In this document: piece after piece, positions 1-6,153 of the stretch
How positions within the stretch are numbered: the stretch's first letter is position 1
Layout: the number at the start of each line of letters is the position of its first letter
NCBI GenBank assembly: GCA_036501515.1
Contig: DASYAD010000142.1
Location: forward strand, 1-7,371
Source: Trebonia sp036501515
GTDB lineage: Bacteria; Actinomycetota; Actinomycetes; Streptosporangiales; Streptosporangiaceae
Direction of reading: 5' to 3'
DNA: 7,371 bases
Made by a program: the position numbers and the translations under genes
Notes under the pieces: model-generated
Seen by the model: only the letters and a program-made list of their open reading frames with translations
The model's database searches: none
What the model was told of the DNA's origin: nothing

Positions 1-467
1 TCGTGCAGGTAACGGGCCACGTGCAGGGCGAAGTTGGCCGGGGCGACAAGCCCGAGCGGGTAGTCCCAGGCCATGTCGCGGGTCATCCCCGCCCACTCCC
101 AGAAGGTGTCCTTGGACGCCGACTCGCGCACCTTGTCGGCACCCATGACCAGCACCACGTCGTAGAACCCGGACGCGATCCCCATCACCGCGTTGCGTAC
201 CGCGTCGTTCCCCGTCGCGCACGCGTTCTCCACGTGGGTGACGGGCACGTCGAGCAGACCGCAGGTGTCCGCGAGGATCCCGGAGGGAAAGCCGTCCGTC
301 GTCGATAGCTCGCCGAACCACGCCGCCTGGATGTCCGCGACGTTGAGGCCCTTGTCGACGCTGGCCGCGCACTCGGCGAAGGCCATCGGCAGCAGGTCCT
401 TGATCCCCAGCGAGAAATGCTCGGCGAACGGGGTCATCCCCGCCCCGACGATCGCGACCTCTCTCAT
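1..467 (-). CDS. Thiolase family protein (acetyl-CoA acetyltransferase-like), partial
   Basis: The start and first 155 codons are present; the 3' part lies beyond the left edge. The protein opens with MREVAIVGAGMTPF, the usual first strand of the thiolase/lipid-transfer family. It carries VENACATGNDAV at residues 79-90, where Cys83 is at the position of the acyl-accepting nucleophile. ASGFYDVVLVMGADKVRE (98-115) fits the next strand of the thiolase fold. The ATG at 467 overlaps the stop of the upstream fusion gene (ATGA), and an AAGGAG ribosome site lies at 474-479, so the two are probably translationally coupled. From the family, it would carry out thiolytic cleavage or Claisen condensation of an acyl-CoA in the cytoplasm, probably in complex with the DUF35-containing protein next to it. 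The substrate cannot be read from the sequence. Missing C-terminal catalytic motifs leave the exact subfamily open. Confidence 0.9.
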   Translation of the reverse strand, partial: MREVAIVGAGMTPFAEHFSLGIKDLLPMAFAECAASVDKGLNVADIQAAWFGELSTTDGFPSGILADTCGLLDVPVTHVENACATGNDAVRNAVMGIASGFYDVVLVMGADKVRESASKDTFWEWAGMTRDMAWDYPLGLVAPANFALHVARYLH

Positions 468-1723
468 GCCCCGCTCCTTGCCTGCATTGTCTCCTGCGTC
501 TGCTGCGCCTCACCGGGACAGAACGCGTAACCGTAGTCGGGGACCCCGGACCGCACCGCGACCCGGCGCAGCACCATCCGGCCGCGGTCGCCGATCCCCA
601 CCGTGCCCGGCGCTGCGCCGGTCACCTGGGCGAGCACCCGCACGCCGACGTCGTCGAGCTCGACGATGACCAGGGAGTAGGGGGTCGTCAGGCCGGGCAC
701 CGGGATGCGAATGGTGACCCCGGTGTAGACGGTGCCGGTGCGCGGCAGCGGTACCAGCGCGTAGTCCGTGTGCAGGGCGCCGTCAGGCCCGACCCGGTAC
801 CTGGGCGGGAAGTCGAGTTCGCCGGTCGACGCGTGCTGGCCGGCCTCGAAGCGGACCTTCGCGGGGAACGCCCGGTCGTAGGCGGCGAGCGAGATCGGGA
901 TCTCCTTCCCCGGCGTGAACGTGCCCGCGGCCGGCGGCTGGGCGGGGGGCTCGAGCCGCCGGACCTCGGCGACGCCGTCGCCAAGCTGGGCGCCGCTGAG
1001 CGTCGCCTGCTCGGCGGCGAGCAGCAGGCCGGCCGAGCGGGACTCGGCCAGGGCCGCGAGCGCGAACAGGGCCGAGCTGGCCCCCGTCGTCGGCAGCGCC
1101 GGCGGCTGCCCCGCGCAGACCGCCGCCGTCTGCCTGGGGTCCGCCCCCGCGAGCGCGATCGGCTTGTCCGCGCCGTCGGCGGCGAGCTGCGCGAGCGAGG
1201 CGAGCACGCCCCGCTCGCGCAGCAGCCGGGGGTCGCCGTAGTCGTGAACCTGGCCAGCCGCGGACCTGGTGCGCACCGGCAGGCTCCGGGCCAGCCGCGC
1301 CGCGGGCGTCACCGGCAGGCCAGCAGCGGCCACAAGCGCCGCGGCCGCGCCCGCGGCGGGCTGCACGTCCGCGGCGATCACCAGCGTCCCCGGCGGCGCC
1401 GACGTGAGCGCGTCGAGGGCAGCGGGCGCACCGCCCAGGCGCTCTGACACCTCGATCCCCGGATCGAGCCCGAGCCCGGCCAGCAGTACCGCCGCGTTGC
1501 CGCCCTCGAGCAGGGGCAGTTCCCTGCTGACGAGCACCACCCGCTGCACCCCGCCCTGGCTGGCCGGCCCGCCATCCGGCGGGTCACCGCTGGGCGCGGC
1601 CCCGATGGCGGCCCGCCCGGCCTCCACCGCGAGCGTCACGGCGTCCTCGTCGCCACCCGCCACCCGCCCCCTGGCAGACCCCCAGCAGGGCAGGTAGGTG
1701 GCGATCGCCGCTACGTATGTCAT
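464..1723 (-). CDS. HMG-CoA-synthase-like / DUF35 (OB-fold) fusion protein
   Basis: This 419-residue protein has two parts. Residues 1 to about 255 resemble a thiolase-fold HMG-CoA-synthase-like domain: MTYVAAIATYLPCWG at the start, GDEDAVTLAVEAGRAAI near 24-40, EVSERLGGAPAALDAL at 91-106 and TLVIAADV at 113-120. Residues about 270-400 resemble DUF35: FPPRYRV (305-311), TGTVYTGVTIRIP (329-341), TPYSLVIVELDDVGVRVLAQVTG (347-369, OB-fold strands). The position where relatives carry the nucleophilic cysteine before GG is Leu96, and the Zn-ribbon cysteines expected before FPPR are absent (291-308), so both halves look catalytically or structurally degenerate. A longer reading from an ATG at 1753 is less likely: it has no ribosome site and falls in the promoter, whereas the ATG at 1723 has GGAGG and matches the family start. 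It overlaps the downstream thiolase by ATGA. By analogy with archaeal thiolase/HMG-CoA synthase/DUF35 complexes, it may scaffold that thiolase (inference). Confidence 0.85.
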   Translation of the reverse strand: MTYVAAIATYLPCWGSARGRVAGGDEDAVTLAVEAGRAAIGAAPSGDPPDGGPASQGGVQRVVLVSRELPLLEGGNAAVLLAGLGLDPGIEVSERLGGAPAALDALTSAPPGTLVIAADVQPAAGAAAALVAAAGLPVTPAARLARSLPVRTRSAAGQVHDYGDPRLLRERGVLASLAQLAADGADKPIALAGADPRQTAAVCAGQPPALPTTGASSALFALAALAESRSAGLLLAAEQATLSGAQLGDGVAEVRRLEPPAQPPAAGTFTPGKEIPISLAAYDRAFPAKVRFEAGQHASTGELDFPPRYRVGPDGALHTDYALVPLPRTGTVYTGVTIRIPVPGLTTPYSLVIVELDDVGVRVLAQVTGAAPGTVGIGDRGRMVLRRVAVRSGVPDYGYAFCPGEAQQTQETMQARSGA

Positions 1724-1727
1724 TCCG

Positions 1728-1732
1728 CCTCC
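1728..1732 (-). promoter_or_regulatory. Ribosome binding site fixing the start of the fusion gene
   Basis: GGAGG on the minus strand, four bases before the ATG at 1723. The in-frame upstream ATG at 1753 has no comparable site, so this decides the start ten codons downstream of the longest reading. Confidence 0.75.
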
Positions 1733-1751
1733 GGACGAGAAACCAGCTTCC

Positions 1752-1811
1752 ATGGTCGGCCGATCATCTCTATTATAGATAAATAATTAAGCGTCTAACA
1801 GAGATGGTCGG
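1752..1811. promoter_or_regulatory. Divergent operator region with repeated ATGRTCGG boxes
   Basis: Three copies of an 8-mer lie between the divergent units: ATGGTCGG at 1752-1759 (plus), ATGATCGG at 1760-1767 (minus) and ATGGTCGG at 1804-1811 (plus). The first two abut as a 16-bp imperfect palindrome. The second and third extend to a 12-bp inverted repeat, CCGATCATCTCT (1760-1771) against AGAGATGGTCGG (1800-1811), matching at 11 of 12 positions around the A/T-rich core. The left copies cover the likely minus-strand transcription start, and the right copy overlaps the ribosome site of the VOC gene. The pattern suggests a repressor or activator site for both directions; the regulator is not identified in the window. 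Confidence 0.55.
1769..1797. promoter_or_regulatory. A/T-rich divergent promoter core
   Basis: A strongly A/T-rich island in otherwise G/C-rich DNA. On the minus strand it has a perfect TATAAT at 1772-1777 serving the fusion/thiolase operon; a clear -35 box at standard spacing is not seen (TAGACG lies 14 bases upstream). The plus strand has several weak -10-like hexamers (for example TATTAT at 1771-1776 and TAGATA at 1776-1781) for the VOC operon. TCTATTATAGA at 1769-1779 is also a small palindrome around the -10. Confidence 0.6.
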
Positions 1812-1820
1812 AGACACTGC

Positions 1821-2747
1821 ATGCCCGACGAGCTGAGGCCAGCTCAGGCCAACGTGCACGTGCACAGCCTGTTGCACACCAACCTCAATACGGTGGACGT
1901 GTCAGCGGCCGCCGCGTTCTACGCTGACCTGTTGCAGCTGCGCCCAGGGATGAAGACGGCGCGGACCGCGGCGGACGGCCGGGCCCTCGGCGTGGCGGGC
2001 GCGCCGGTCACCGAGTGCTGGTTCCTCTATGACCACCGCGGGCCGCGCACCGCCCCGGCCGTGGAGGTGCTCGAGTGGGAGACCCCCGTCACCGTCGGCG
2101 CTCACCCGGCCGAGCCGTTCCACACCGGCATCAGCGCCCTTGGCTACGCCGTGCCGTCACTGGACCGCGCCCGCGAGCAGGCAGCGAAGCACGGCCGTCC
2201 CTGGAGCGGGCTCACCGGCTGGCCGGTGCGCGGAAGACGGGCCGCCGCGGCCAGGACGACCGACCTCGACGGGGTGCTGATCGAGCTCACCGAGCGGCCA
2301 GCCGAGCCGCCGGCCTTCTCGCACCTGCGGATCAACGCGACCGACCTCGACTCCTCGGTCGCCTGGTACGAACGGCTCGGCTTCGCGGCGCAGGTAAGCG
2401 AGCGCTCCGCGGACGCGGACGACGCCACGGTCTCCTACGCGTCGATGGTCACAGAAGGTGACCCCTCGTTCTCCCTTGAGCTGACCCAGTGGGAGGACCC
2501 GAAGGGCACCGGCCTGGCCGCCTCGCCCGCCTACCACCGCGGCCTCTACCGGATCGCCCTCGGCGTCGACGACGTCAACGCCGCCTACAAGCAGCTGTCA
2601 GCAACCGCGGGGGAACCGCTAGCCGCCCCCGAGTTTGTCGAGCTGCCGGGCACCAGGCTCGGCGGCGTGACCGTGCTGTTCCTGCGCGACCCGGACGGCG
2701 TGGTCGTCGAGCTCGTCGGCCGTTCGCGCAGCCACATGCGGCGGTAA
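1821..2747 (+). CDS. Two-domain VOC superfamily protein (glyoxalase/extradiol dioxygenase-like)
   Basis: The 308-residue protein has two vicinal-oxygen-chelate modules. The N-terminal one runs from LLHTNLNTVDVSAAAAFYADLL (about 17-38) to TDLDGVLIELTE (147-158); the C-terminal one runs from FSHLRINATDLDSSVAWYERLGF (166-188) to FLRDPDGVVVELVG (287-300). Candidate metal ligands by position are His19 and Glu155 in module 1, and His168, Glu220 and Glu297 in module 2. The second histidine usual in the third strand is not obvious: module 2 has GLYRIALGVDD there. The length (about 300) matches extradiol dioxygenases, but the missing histidine argues for another VOC reaction such as lyase, epimerase or isomerase chemistry. 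GGAG at 1810-1813 lies seven bases before the ATG. It is the first gene of a plus-strand operon with a hydrolase-like gene and an acyl-CoA synthetase, which suggests a catabolic step on the same substrate. Confidence 0.85.
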   Translation: MPDELRPAQANVHVHSLLHTNLNTVDVSAAAAFYADLLQLRPGMKTARTAADGRALGVAGAPVTECWFLYDHRGPRTAPAVEVLEWETPVTVGAHPAEPFHTGISALGYAVPSLDRAREQAAKHGRPWSGLTGWPVRGRRAAAARTTDLDGVLIELTERPAEPPAFSHLRINATDLDSSVAWYERLGFAAQVSERSADADDATVSYASMVTEGDPSFSLELTQWEDPKGTGLAASPAYHRGLYRIALGVDDVNAAYKQLSATAGEPLAAPEFVELPGTRLGGVTVLFLRDPDGVVVELVGRSRSHMRR

Positions 2748-2787
2748 CAGAACCCACAAGCACGCAGGAAGCAGGAAGGAAGTCGCA

Positions 2788-3396
2788 ATGCCGCGACCGG
2801 AGATAGACCTCACACCGGCGAGCACCGCGCTCGTCGTCGTCGAGTGCCAGGGCGGCACCGTCGGGGCTGAGAGCGCGCTGCCCGAGCTGAAGGCGGCGGC
2901 CGCGCCGGCGCTTCCGGTGATCGCCGCTCTCGCGCAGGCCGCCCGCAAGGCCGGGGCACGGGTCGTGCACCTGACCTACGTGCCCGCGTTCGGCGGCCTG
3001 TCCACCAACAAGGTCACGCCGCTGCAGCAGGCGATCGGCCCGCTCAATGCGGGCTGGACGGCGGAGCGCGGCGGCAACGTCGTCGACGAGATCGGCGTGG
3101 AGCCGGGCGACCTCGTGCTGCAAAGGTCGTCGGGAATGTCGCCCACGCACAGCACCGAGCTGTTCGCGGTGCTGCGCAATATCGGCGTCCGCACTGTCGT
3201 GCTGGTGGGCGTCTCGCTGAACGTCGCCATCCCGTCCGCCACGGTGGAGCTCGGCGACGAGGGGTTCAGCGTCGTCATCCCCCGCGACGGGGTCGCGGGC
3301 ACGCCGGCCGAGTACGGCGACAGCGTGATCCGCAACACCCTGCGGTTCCTCGCGACCATCACCACGGCCGACGTCGTGATCGGCGCCTGGTCATGA
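2788..3396 (+). CDS. Isochorismatase-fold (cysteine hydrolase family) protein lacking the catalytic cysteine
   Basis: The 202-residue protein has the isochorismatase layout: TALVVVECQGGTVG (13-26) where the Asp-x-Gln strand lies, ARVVHLTYVP (57-66), GDLVLQRSSGMSP (107-119) where the catalytic lysine is expected, TELFAVLRNIGV (123-134), and VVLVGVSLNVAIPSAT (137-152) where relatives have NVCV. Asp is replaced by Glu19, Lys by a QR pair (112-113), and the nucleophilic Cys by Ala147. I recall an actinobacterial subgroup with NVAI in this place, so this may be a subfamily trait rather than local decay; the rest of the fold is well kept. An amidohydrolase or isochorismatase reaction by the usual mechanism is therefore unlikely, and a binding or different catalytic role is possible. 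A ribosome site (AAGGAAG, 2776-2782) precedes the ATG. The stop overlaps the next gene as ATGA, so it should be co-translated with the acyl-CoA synthetase. Confidence 0.85.
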   Translation: MPRPEIDLTPASTALVVVECQGGTVGAESALPELKAAAAPALPVIAALAQAARKAGARVVHLTYVPAFGGLSTNKVTPLQQAIGPLNAGWTAERGGNVVDEIGVEPGDLVLQRSSGMSPTHSTELFAVLRNIGVRTVVLVGVSLNVAIPSATVELGDEGFSVVIPRDGVAGTPAEYGDSVIRNTLRFLATITTADVVIGAWS

Positions 3397-4952
3397 CCGC
3401 GGACGGGTTCCCCGGCCGGCTGCTGCGGGCCGGGTCGTTCTGGGAGCTCGTCACCGCGCGGGCGGCGGCGAGCGGCGACGCTGCCATGCTGGTCGACACC
3501 GCCGGCGGCACGGTTTCCTTCAGCGAGTTCAAGACTTACGCAGAACGGATGGCGGCAACCCTGGCCGCCCAGGGCATCGGCCCCGGCAGCCGGGTGGCCT
3601 GGCAGCTGCCCACCCGGACCGCCACCGTGGTCATCATGGCGGCGCTGGCCCGGCTCGGCGCGGTCCAGGCGCCGGTCATCCCGATCTACCGGGAGCGCGA
3701 GACCGGCGCGGCCGTCGCCACCGCGGGGGCGGAGTTCATGCTGGTACCCGGCACCTGGCGGGACTTCGACTACGCCGCCATGGCGGCCGGGCTGCCAGCC
3801 GCGCCGAAGGTCATCGTGACGGGGGAGTCACTGCCCCCAGCTTCCGCTGGGTCGCCGTCACTGCCCGCTCGGGCCTCCTCGGCCGAGTGGGTCTACTTCA
3901 CCTCGGGCTCGAGCGGCCTGCCCAAGGGCGCCAGGCACACTGACGCCACTCTGCTCGCCGCCGCCTACGGCTGGACGCTGCAGGGGCGAGTCGGTGAGCT
4001 GGACGGTGACGTCGGCTCGATGGCGTACCCGGTGGCGCACGTCGGCGGCATCATCTACGTGATGGCCCAGCTGATCGCGGGCTTCCCCATCGTGCTTGCG
4101 GAGGCATTCGACGCTTCCACGGTCGAGGTCTTCCGCCGGCTGGGCGTCACGATGAGCGGCGGTTCCACCGTGTTCTACATCGCGCTGCTGGCGGCGCAGC
4201 GCGCCTTCGCGTCGGCGGCCGGGTCACCGGACGCGCGCGTCCTGCCGTCACTCCGGGTACTCAAAGGCGGCGGCGCGCCGTGTCCGCCCGCGGTCTTCTG
4301 GTCGGTGCGCGAAGAGATGGGCGTGACCGTGGCGCACGACTACGGCATGACCGAGGTGCCGATGATCTGCGTGGCGTCGCCGCTGGACACCGACGACCAG
4401 CTGGCCAACTCCGACGGGAAGCCGATTCCCGGCAACGAGGTGCGGATCGTCGACGCCGCGGTGGAGCTGCCCGCCGGGGCCGACGGCGAGATCGAGGTGC
4501 GCGGCGCGGCCGTTTGCCACGGGTACACCGATCCGGCGCTCGACGCGCAGGCGTTCACGCCCGACGGCTGGTTCCGCACCGGCGACCGCGGCCACCTGCG
4601 TCCCGACGGGCACGTCGAGGTCACGGGCCGGACCAAGGACCTGATCATCCGCAAGGGGGAGAAGATCGCCCCGCTCGAGCTGGAGACGCTGCTGATCCAG
4701 CACCCGGCTGTCGCCGAAGTCGCGGTGCTAGGCCTGCCGGACGCCGAGCGCGGAGAGCGGGTCTGCGCGGTACTAACCCTGCGGTCCGGTGCCGTCGCGC
4801 CCTCGCGGCCCGAGGTCACCGCGTTCCTGCGGACGGCCGGCCTGATGCCGCAGAAGCTGCCCGAGCAGGTCGAGATCGTCAGCGAACTGCCCCGCACCGG
4901 CCTCGGCAAGGTCGCCAAGCAAGCCCTGCGCGACAAGTTCAGCGGTTCCTGA
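3393..4952 (+). CDS. AMP-dependent acyl-CoA synthetase (AMP-binding enzyme)
   Basis: A full-length 519-residue member of the ANL superfamily, which activates a carboxylic acid with ATP to the acyl adenylate and then to the CoA thioester in the cytoplasm. The P-loop-like motif FTSGSSGLPKG is at 169-179, HDYGMTEVPM at 315-324, the ATP-ribose aspartate motif WFRTGDRGHL at 393-402, the hinge GRTKDLIIRKGEKI at 412-425, and the C-terminal catalytic lysine in RTGLGK at Lys506. All core motifs are intact. The substrate pocket (AYPVAHVGGIIYVMAQLI, 211-228, and LKGGGAPCP, 290-298) does not show a specificity I can name. Its start lies inside the stop of the preceding gene (ATGA), so the three plus-strand genes form one unit. 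It ends 32 bases before a minus-strand remnant, tail to tail; no convincing terminator hairpin is seen between them. Confidence 0.95.
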   Translation: MTADGFPGRLLRAGSFWELVTARAAASGDAAMLVDTAGGTVSFSEFKTYAERMAATLAAQGIGPGSRVAWQLPTRTATVVIMAALARLGAVQAPVIPIYRERETGAAVATAGAEFMLVPGTWRDFDYAAMAAGLPAAPKVIVTGESLPPASAGSPSLPARASSAEWVYFTSGSSGLPKGARHTDATLLAAAYGWTLQGRVGELDGDVGSMAYPVAHVGGIIYVMAQLIAGFPIVLAEAFDASTVEVFRRLGVTMSGGSTVFYIALLAAQRAFASAAGSPDARVLPSLRVLKGGGAPCPPAVFWSVREEMGVTVAHDYGMTEVPMICVASPLDTDDQLANSDGKPIPGNEVRIVDAAVELPAGADGEIEVRGAAVCHGYTDPALDAQAFTPDGWFRTGDRGHLRPDGHVEVTGRTKDLIIRKGEKIAPLELETLLIQHPAVAEVAVLGLPDAERGERVCAVLTLRSGAVAPSRPEVTAFLRTAGLMPQKLPEQVEIVSELPRTGLGKVAKQALRDKFSGS

Positions 4953-4984
4953 AGCGGCCCCGTGCCAGCCCTGGTCGCGGCGGG

Positions 4985-5116
4985 CTACCGTCGGTCAGGG
5001 ATGATTCCCATCGTGTACCCGCATGCCTGGAGGAGCCGGAGGGCGGTGCTGACATTCGGTTCCCGGGCGCCAGTCTCATAGGCGCGAATGGCTGCCCGTG
5101 AGGTCTGCGCGCACCG
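4985..5116 (-). pseudogene. XRE-type helix-turn-helix regulator fragment
   Basis: A minus-strand frame closed upstream by a stop at 5117-5119 and downstream by a TAG at 4985-4987 encodes 43 residues. These include TSRAAIRAYETGAREPNVST, then ALRLLQACGYTMGII. The recognition helix and the following helix of an XRE/Cro-C1 HTH are typical (SRAAIRAYETGAREP). The first two helices and any ATG are missing, so this is a 5'-truncated remnant rather than a working gene. It overlaps in another frame the tail of the chimeric reading frame to its right. The parent could have been a standalone regulator or the antitoxin of a toxin-antitoxin pair. Confidence 0.6.
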
Positions 5117-5378
5117 TCAGGATCCGGGTCGGCTCCTGGGTCCAGGCCGGTGCCTCGGTCTCGTTCAGCCGGGCGAGATGCGCGGTGCCCGCGGCTACCA
5201 GCGCATCGACGACGGGCCGTCCCGTCAGCGCGGGTCCCGCAGGGGCGACCTCACCGTGAGCGAGCCAGTCTGCCATCACGCGGACGGCGCCGAGGTCAGC
5301 GAGCGCCGCGCCGGCAGCGGGGACGAACGTCCAGGCCGCGACCCCGAGGACGCGGACCCCCTCGAACGGCCGGGTCAC
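5076..5378 (-). pseudogene. Chimeric remnant: CaiB/BaiF CoA-transferase N-terminus joined to unrelated sequence
   Basis: The frame begins with GTG at 5378 and its first 31 residues, from MTRPFEGVRVLGVAAWTFVP to ALADLGA, match the start of family III CoA-transferases (CaiB/BaiF), which normally continue DVIKVE and run to about 400 residues. After residue 31 (near 5285) the similarity stops. The following ADWLAHGEVAPAGPALTGRP and ALVAAGTAHLARLN segments look like part of another protein, possibly the C-terminal domain of an HTH/antitoxin-type protein, but I cannot name it with confidence. The frame then slips out of register with the HTH fragment further on. The GTG start overlaps the stop of the short frame before it (GTGA), as in tightly coupled CoA-transferase gene pairs. 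A 100-residue working protein of this mixed build is possible but unlikely. Confidence 0.6.
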
Positions 5379-5431
5379 GCGCTGGCCGCACGATCATTGA
5401 TTCGGAAAAACTGAACGTCGTCGAGCAGCAT
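5375..5431 (-). pseudogene. Short 18-codon frame with a good ribosome site, possible internally deleted CoA-transferase gene
   Basis: A minus-strand ATG at 5431, eight bases after AGGAG, opens an 18-residue frame (MLLDDVQFFRINDRAASA) ending in a TGA that overlaps the GTG of the next CaiB-like start. MLLDDV followed by an IxDRAA-type stretch resembles the N-terminus of other CaiB/BaiF proteins, so it may be the two ends of a first CoA-transferase gene joined by an internal deletion. It could instead be a genuine leader peptide coupled to the next frame. The similarity is short, so the assignment is weak. Confidence 0.4.
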
Positions 5432-5439
5432 TCCTGTCA

Positions 5440-5444
5440 CTCCT
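5440..5444 (-). promoter_or_regulatory. Ribosome binding site before the CoA-transferase remnant
   Basis: AGGAG on the minus strand, eight bases ahead of the ATG at 5431. A good translation signal in front of an 18-codon frame supports the view that a real gene once began here. Confidence 0.5.
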
Positions 5445-5473
5445 GAGCCCAAGCCGCCTACACAGAGCCAAGG

Positions 5474-5492
5474 TCTGTCAGTTTCTGACAGA
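5474..5492. promoter_or_regulatory. Perfect 8+8 palindrome, probable TetR operator
   Basis: TCTGTCAGTTTCTGACAGA has two perfect 8-base arms around TTT. Its core, TGTCA-N5-TGACA (5476-5490), recurs at 6619-6633 in the divergent promoter of the TetR operon. It overlaps the -10 and likely start of a minus-strand promoter leading into the CoA-transferase remnant, a repressor-like placement. It also lies 47 bases beyond the TetR stop, so a role as a transcript-ending hairpin is an alternative, but no T-run follows. Confidence 0.65.
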
Positions 5493-5518
5493 TTAATTCA
5501 GGACACTGAATACGGCAA
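5490..5518 (-). promoter_or_regulatory. Putative promoter of the CoA-transferase remnant
   Basis: On the minus strand TTGCCG (5513-5518) and TAATCT (5490-5495) are separated by 17 bases. The -35 matches four of six consensus bases and the -10 fits the actinobacterial TANNNT pattern. The palindrome at 5474-5492 covers the -10 edge and the start region. Confidence 0.45.
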
Positions 5519-5538
5519 GGGTGCAGCAGGTTGATCCT

Positions 5539-6153
5539 TCAGGGGATATCGGTCATTGTCAGCTGGCCGAGCACGCTTATCGAGTGCTCCGCGGCATCGA
5601 CGATCTCCGTCAGGGTCGAGTCCAGCCGGCCGATCGACTCGACGATGGCGAGCTCGACGCCGACGACAATGCCGGCCAGCACCCGCGGCCGGGGATCCAT
5701 GGCCGCATCGACGTGGAGGGACCGGGCGCAGTACGCGGTCACCGCGTCGAGCAGCGCCTGCGTCCGTTCTCCGCGCACCCGGTCGACGACCTCGGGGACA
5801 TCAGCGGCGGCGCGGCGCCAGAGGTTGAGCAGTTCCACGTCCGGCGGGTGCTGGGTCAGCAGGTCGCGGATGAGCCTCCACACCGATTCCAGGGGCGACT
5901 GGCTCGCCGCGAGCGCCTCGATGAGCTCTACCTCAGCCGCCGTGGCACGGCGCGGGTAACCGACCAGAACGTCTTCCTTGGCCGGGAAGTACCGGAACAG
6001 GGTGCGGGCCGAGACCCCGGCCGCGTCGGCGATCTCATCGACCGTTACCGCCCTGAACCCCCGGCCAGCGAACAGCTCGAGCGCGATCTGCTCGTAGCTG
6101 CTGAGCAGGAGGTTCCTTCGCCGGTCCCAGCCCGACGGGACCGCCGCGCTCAT
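5539..6153 (-). CDS. TetR/AcrR-family transcriptional regulator
   Basis: The 204-residue length is typical for TetR repressors. The N-terminal DNA-binding domain is clear: ALELFAGRGFRAVTVDEIAD (24-43), then AAGVSARTLFRYFPAKEDVL (44-63), the signature helix-turn-helix plus helix 4. The remaining residues are helical and variable, as expected for a ligand-binding and dimerisation domain, here perhaps for an acyl-CoA or the free acid (inference). The ATG overlaps by one base the TAA of the DUF35 gene upstream (TAATG), so the two share a transcript. A palindrome of the type TetR proteins bind, TGTCA-N5-TGACA, occurs in the promoter of this operon and again downstream at 5474-5492, suggesting autoregulation and control of the neighbouring units. 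Confidence 0.92.
   Translation of the reverse strand: MSAAVPSGWDRRRNLLLSSYEQIALELFAGRGFRAVTVDEIADAAGVSARTLFRYFPAKEDVLVGYPRRATAAEVELIEALAASQSPLESVWRLIRDLLTQHPPDVELLNLWRRAAADVPEVVDRVRGERTQALLDAVTAYCARSLHVDAAMDPRPRVLAGIVVGVELAIVESIGRLDSTLTEIVDAAEHSISVLGQLTMTDIP

Larger units (their letters stand above)
4953..5538. other. Gene-poor stretch with decayed minus-strand fragments
   Basis: No intact gene is seen in about 590 bases between the acyl-CoA synthetase and the TetR gene. It holds, from right to left, a promoter with a palindrome, two CaiB-like 5' fragments joined by GTGA, a segment of unknown protein and an XRE-type helix-turn-helix fragment. The mixture of unrelated pieces suggests deletion and rearrangement. 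Confidence 0.6.

Noticed and set aside
770..1447. A 225-codon plus-strand open frame opposite the fusion gene
   Set aside because: Very arginine/glycine-rich composition with no motifs; it lies antisense to a protein with clear DUF35 features.
1724..1753. Ten-codon N-terminal extension of the fusion gene from an ATG at 1753
   Set aside because: There is no ribosome site, it overlaps the operator boxes, and family proteins begin at MTYVAAIATYLP, which has GGAGG just upstream.
4280..5101. A 273-codon plus-strand frame running through the end of the acyl-CoA synthetase
   Set aside because: It overlaps the conserved C-terminal motifs of the synthetase in another frame and reads as low-complexity arginine-rich sequence.
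5474..5492. Palindrome as a rho-independent terminator of the tetR transcript
   Set aside because: The hairpin would have a 3-base loop and no T-run follows on the minus strand. The recurrence of its core at another promoter fits an operator better, though a double role is not excluded.
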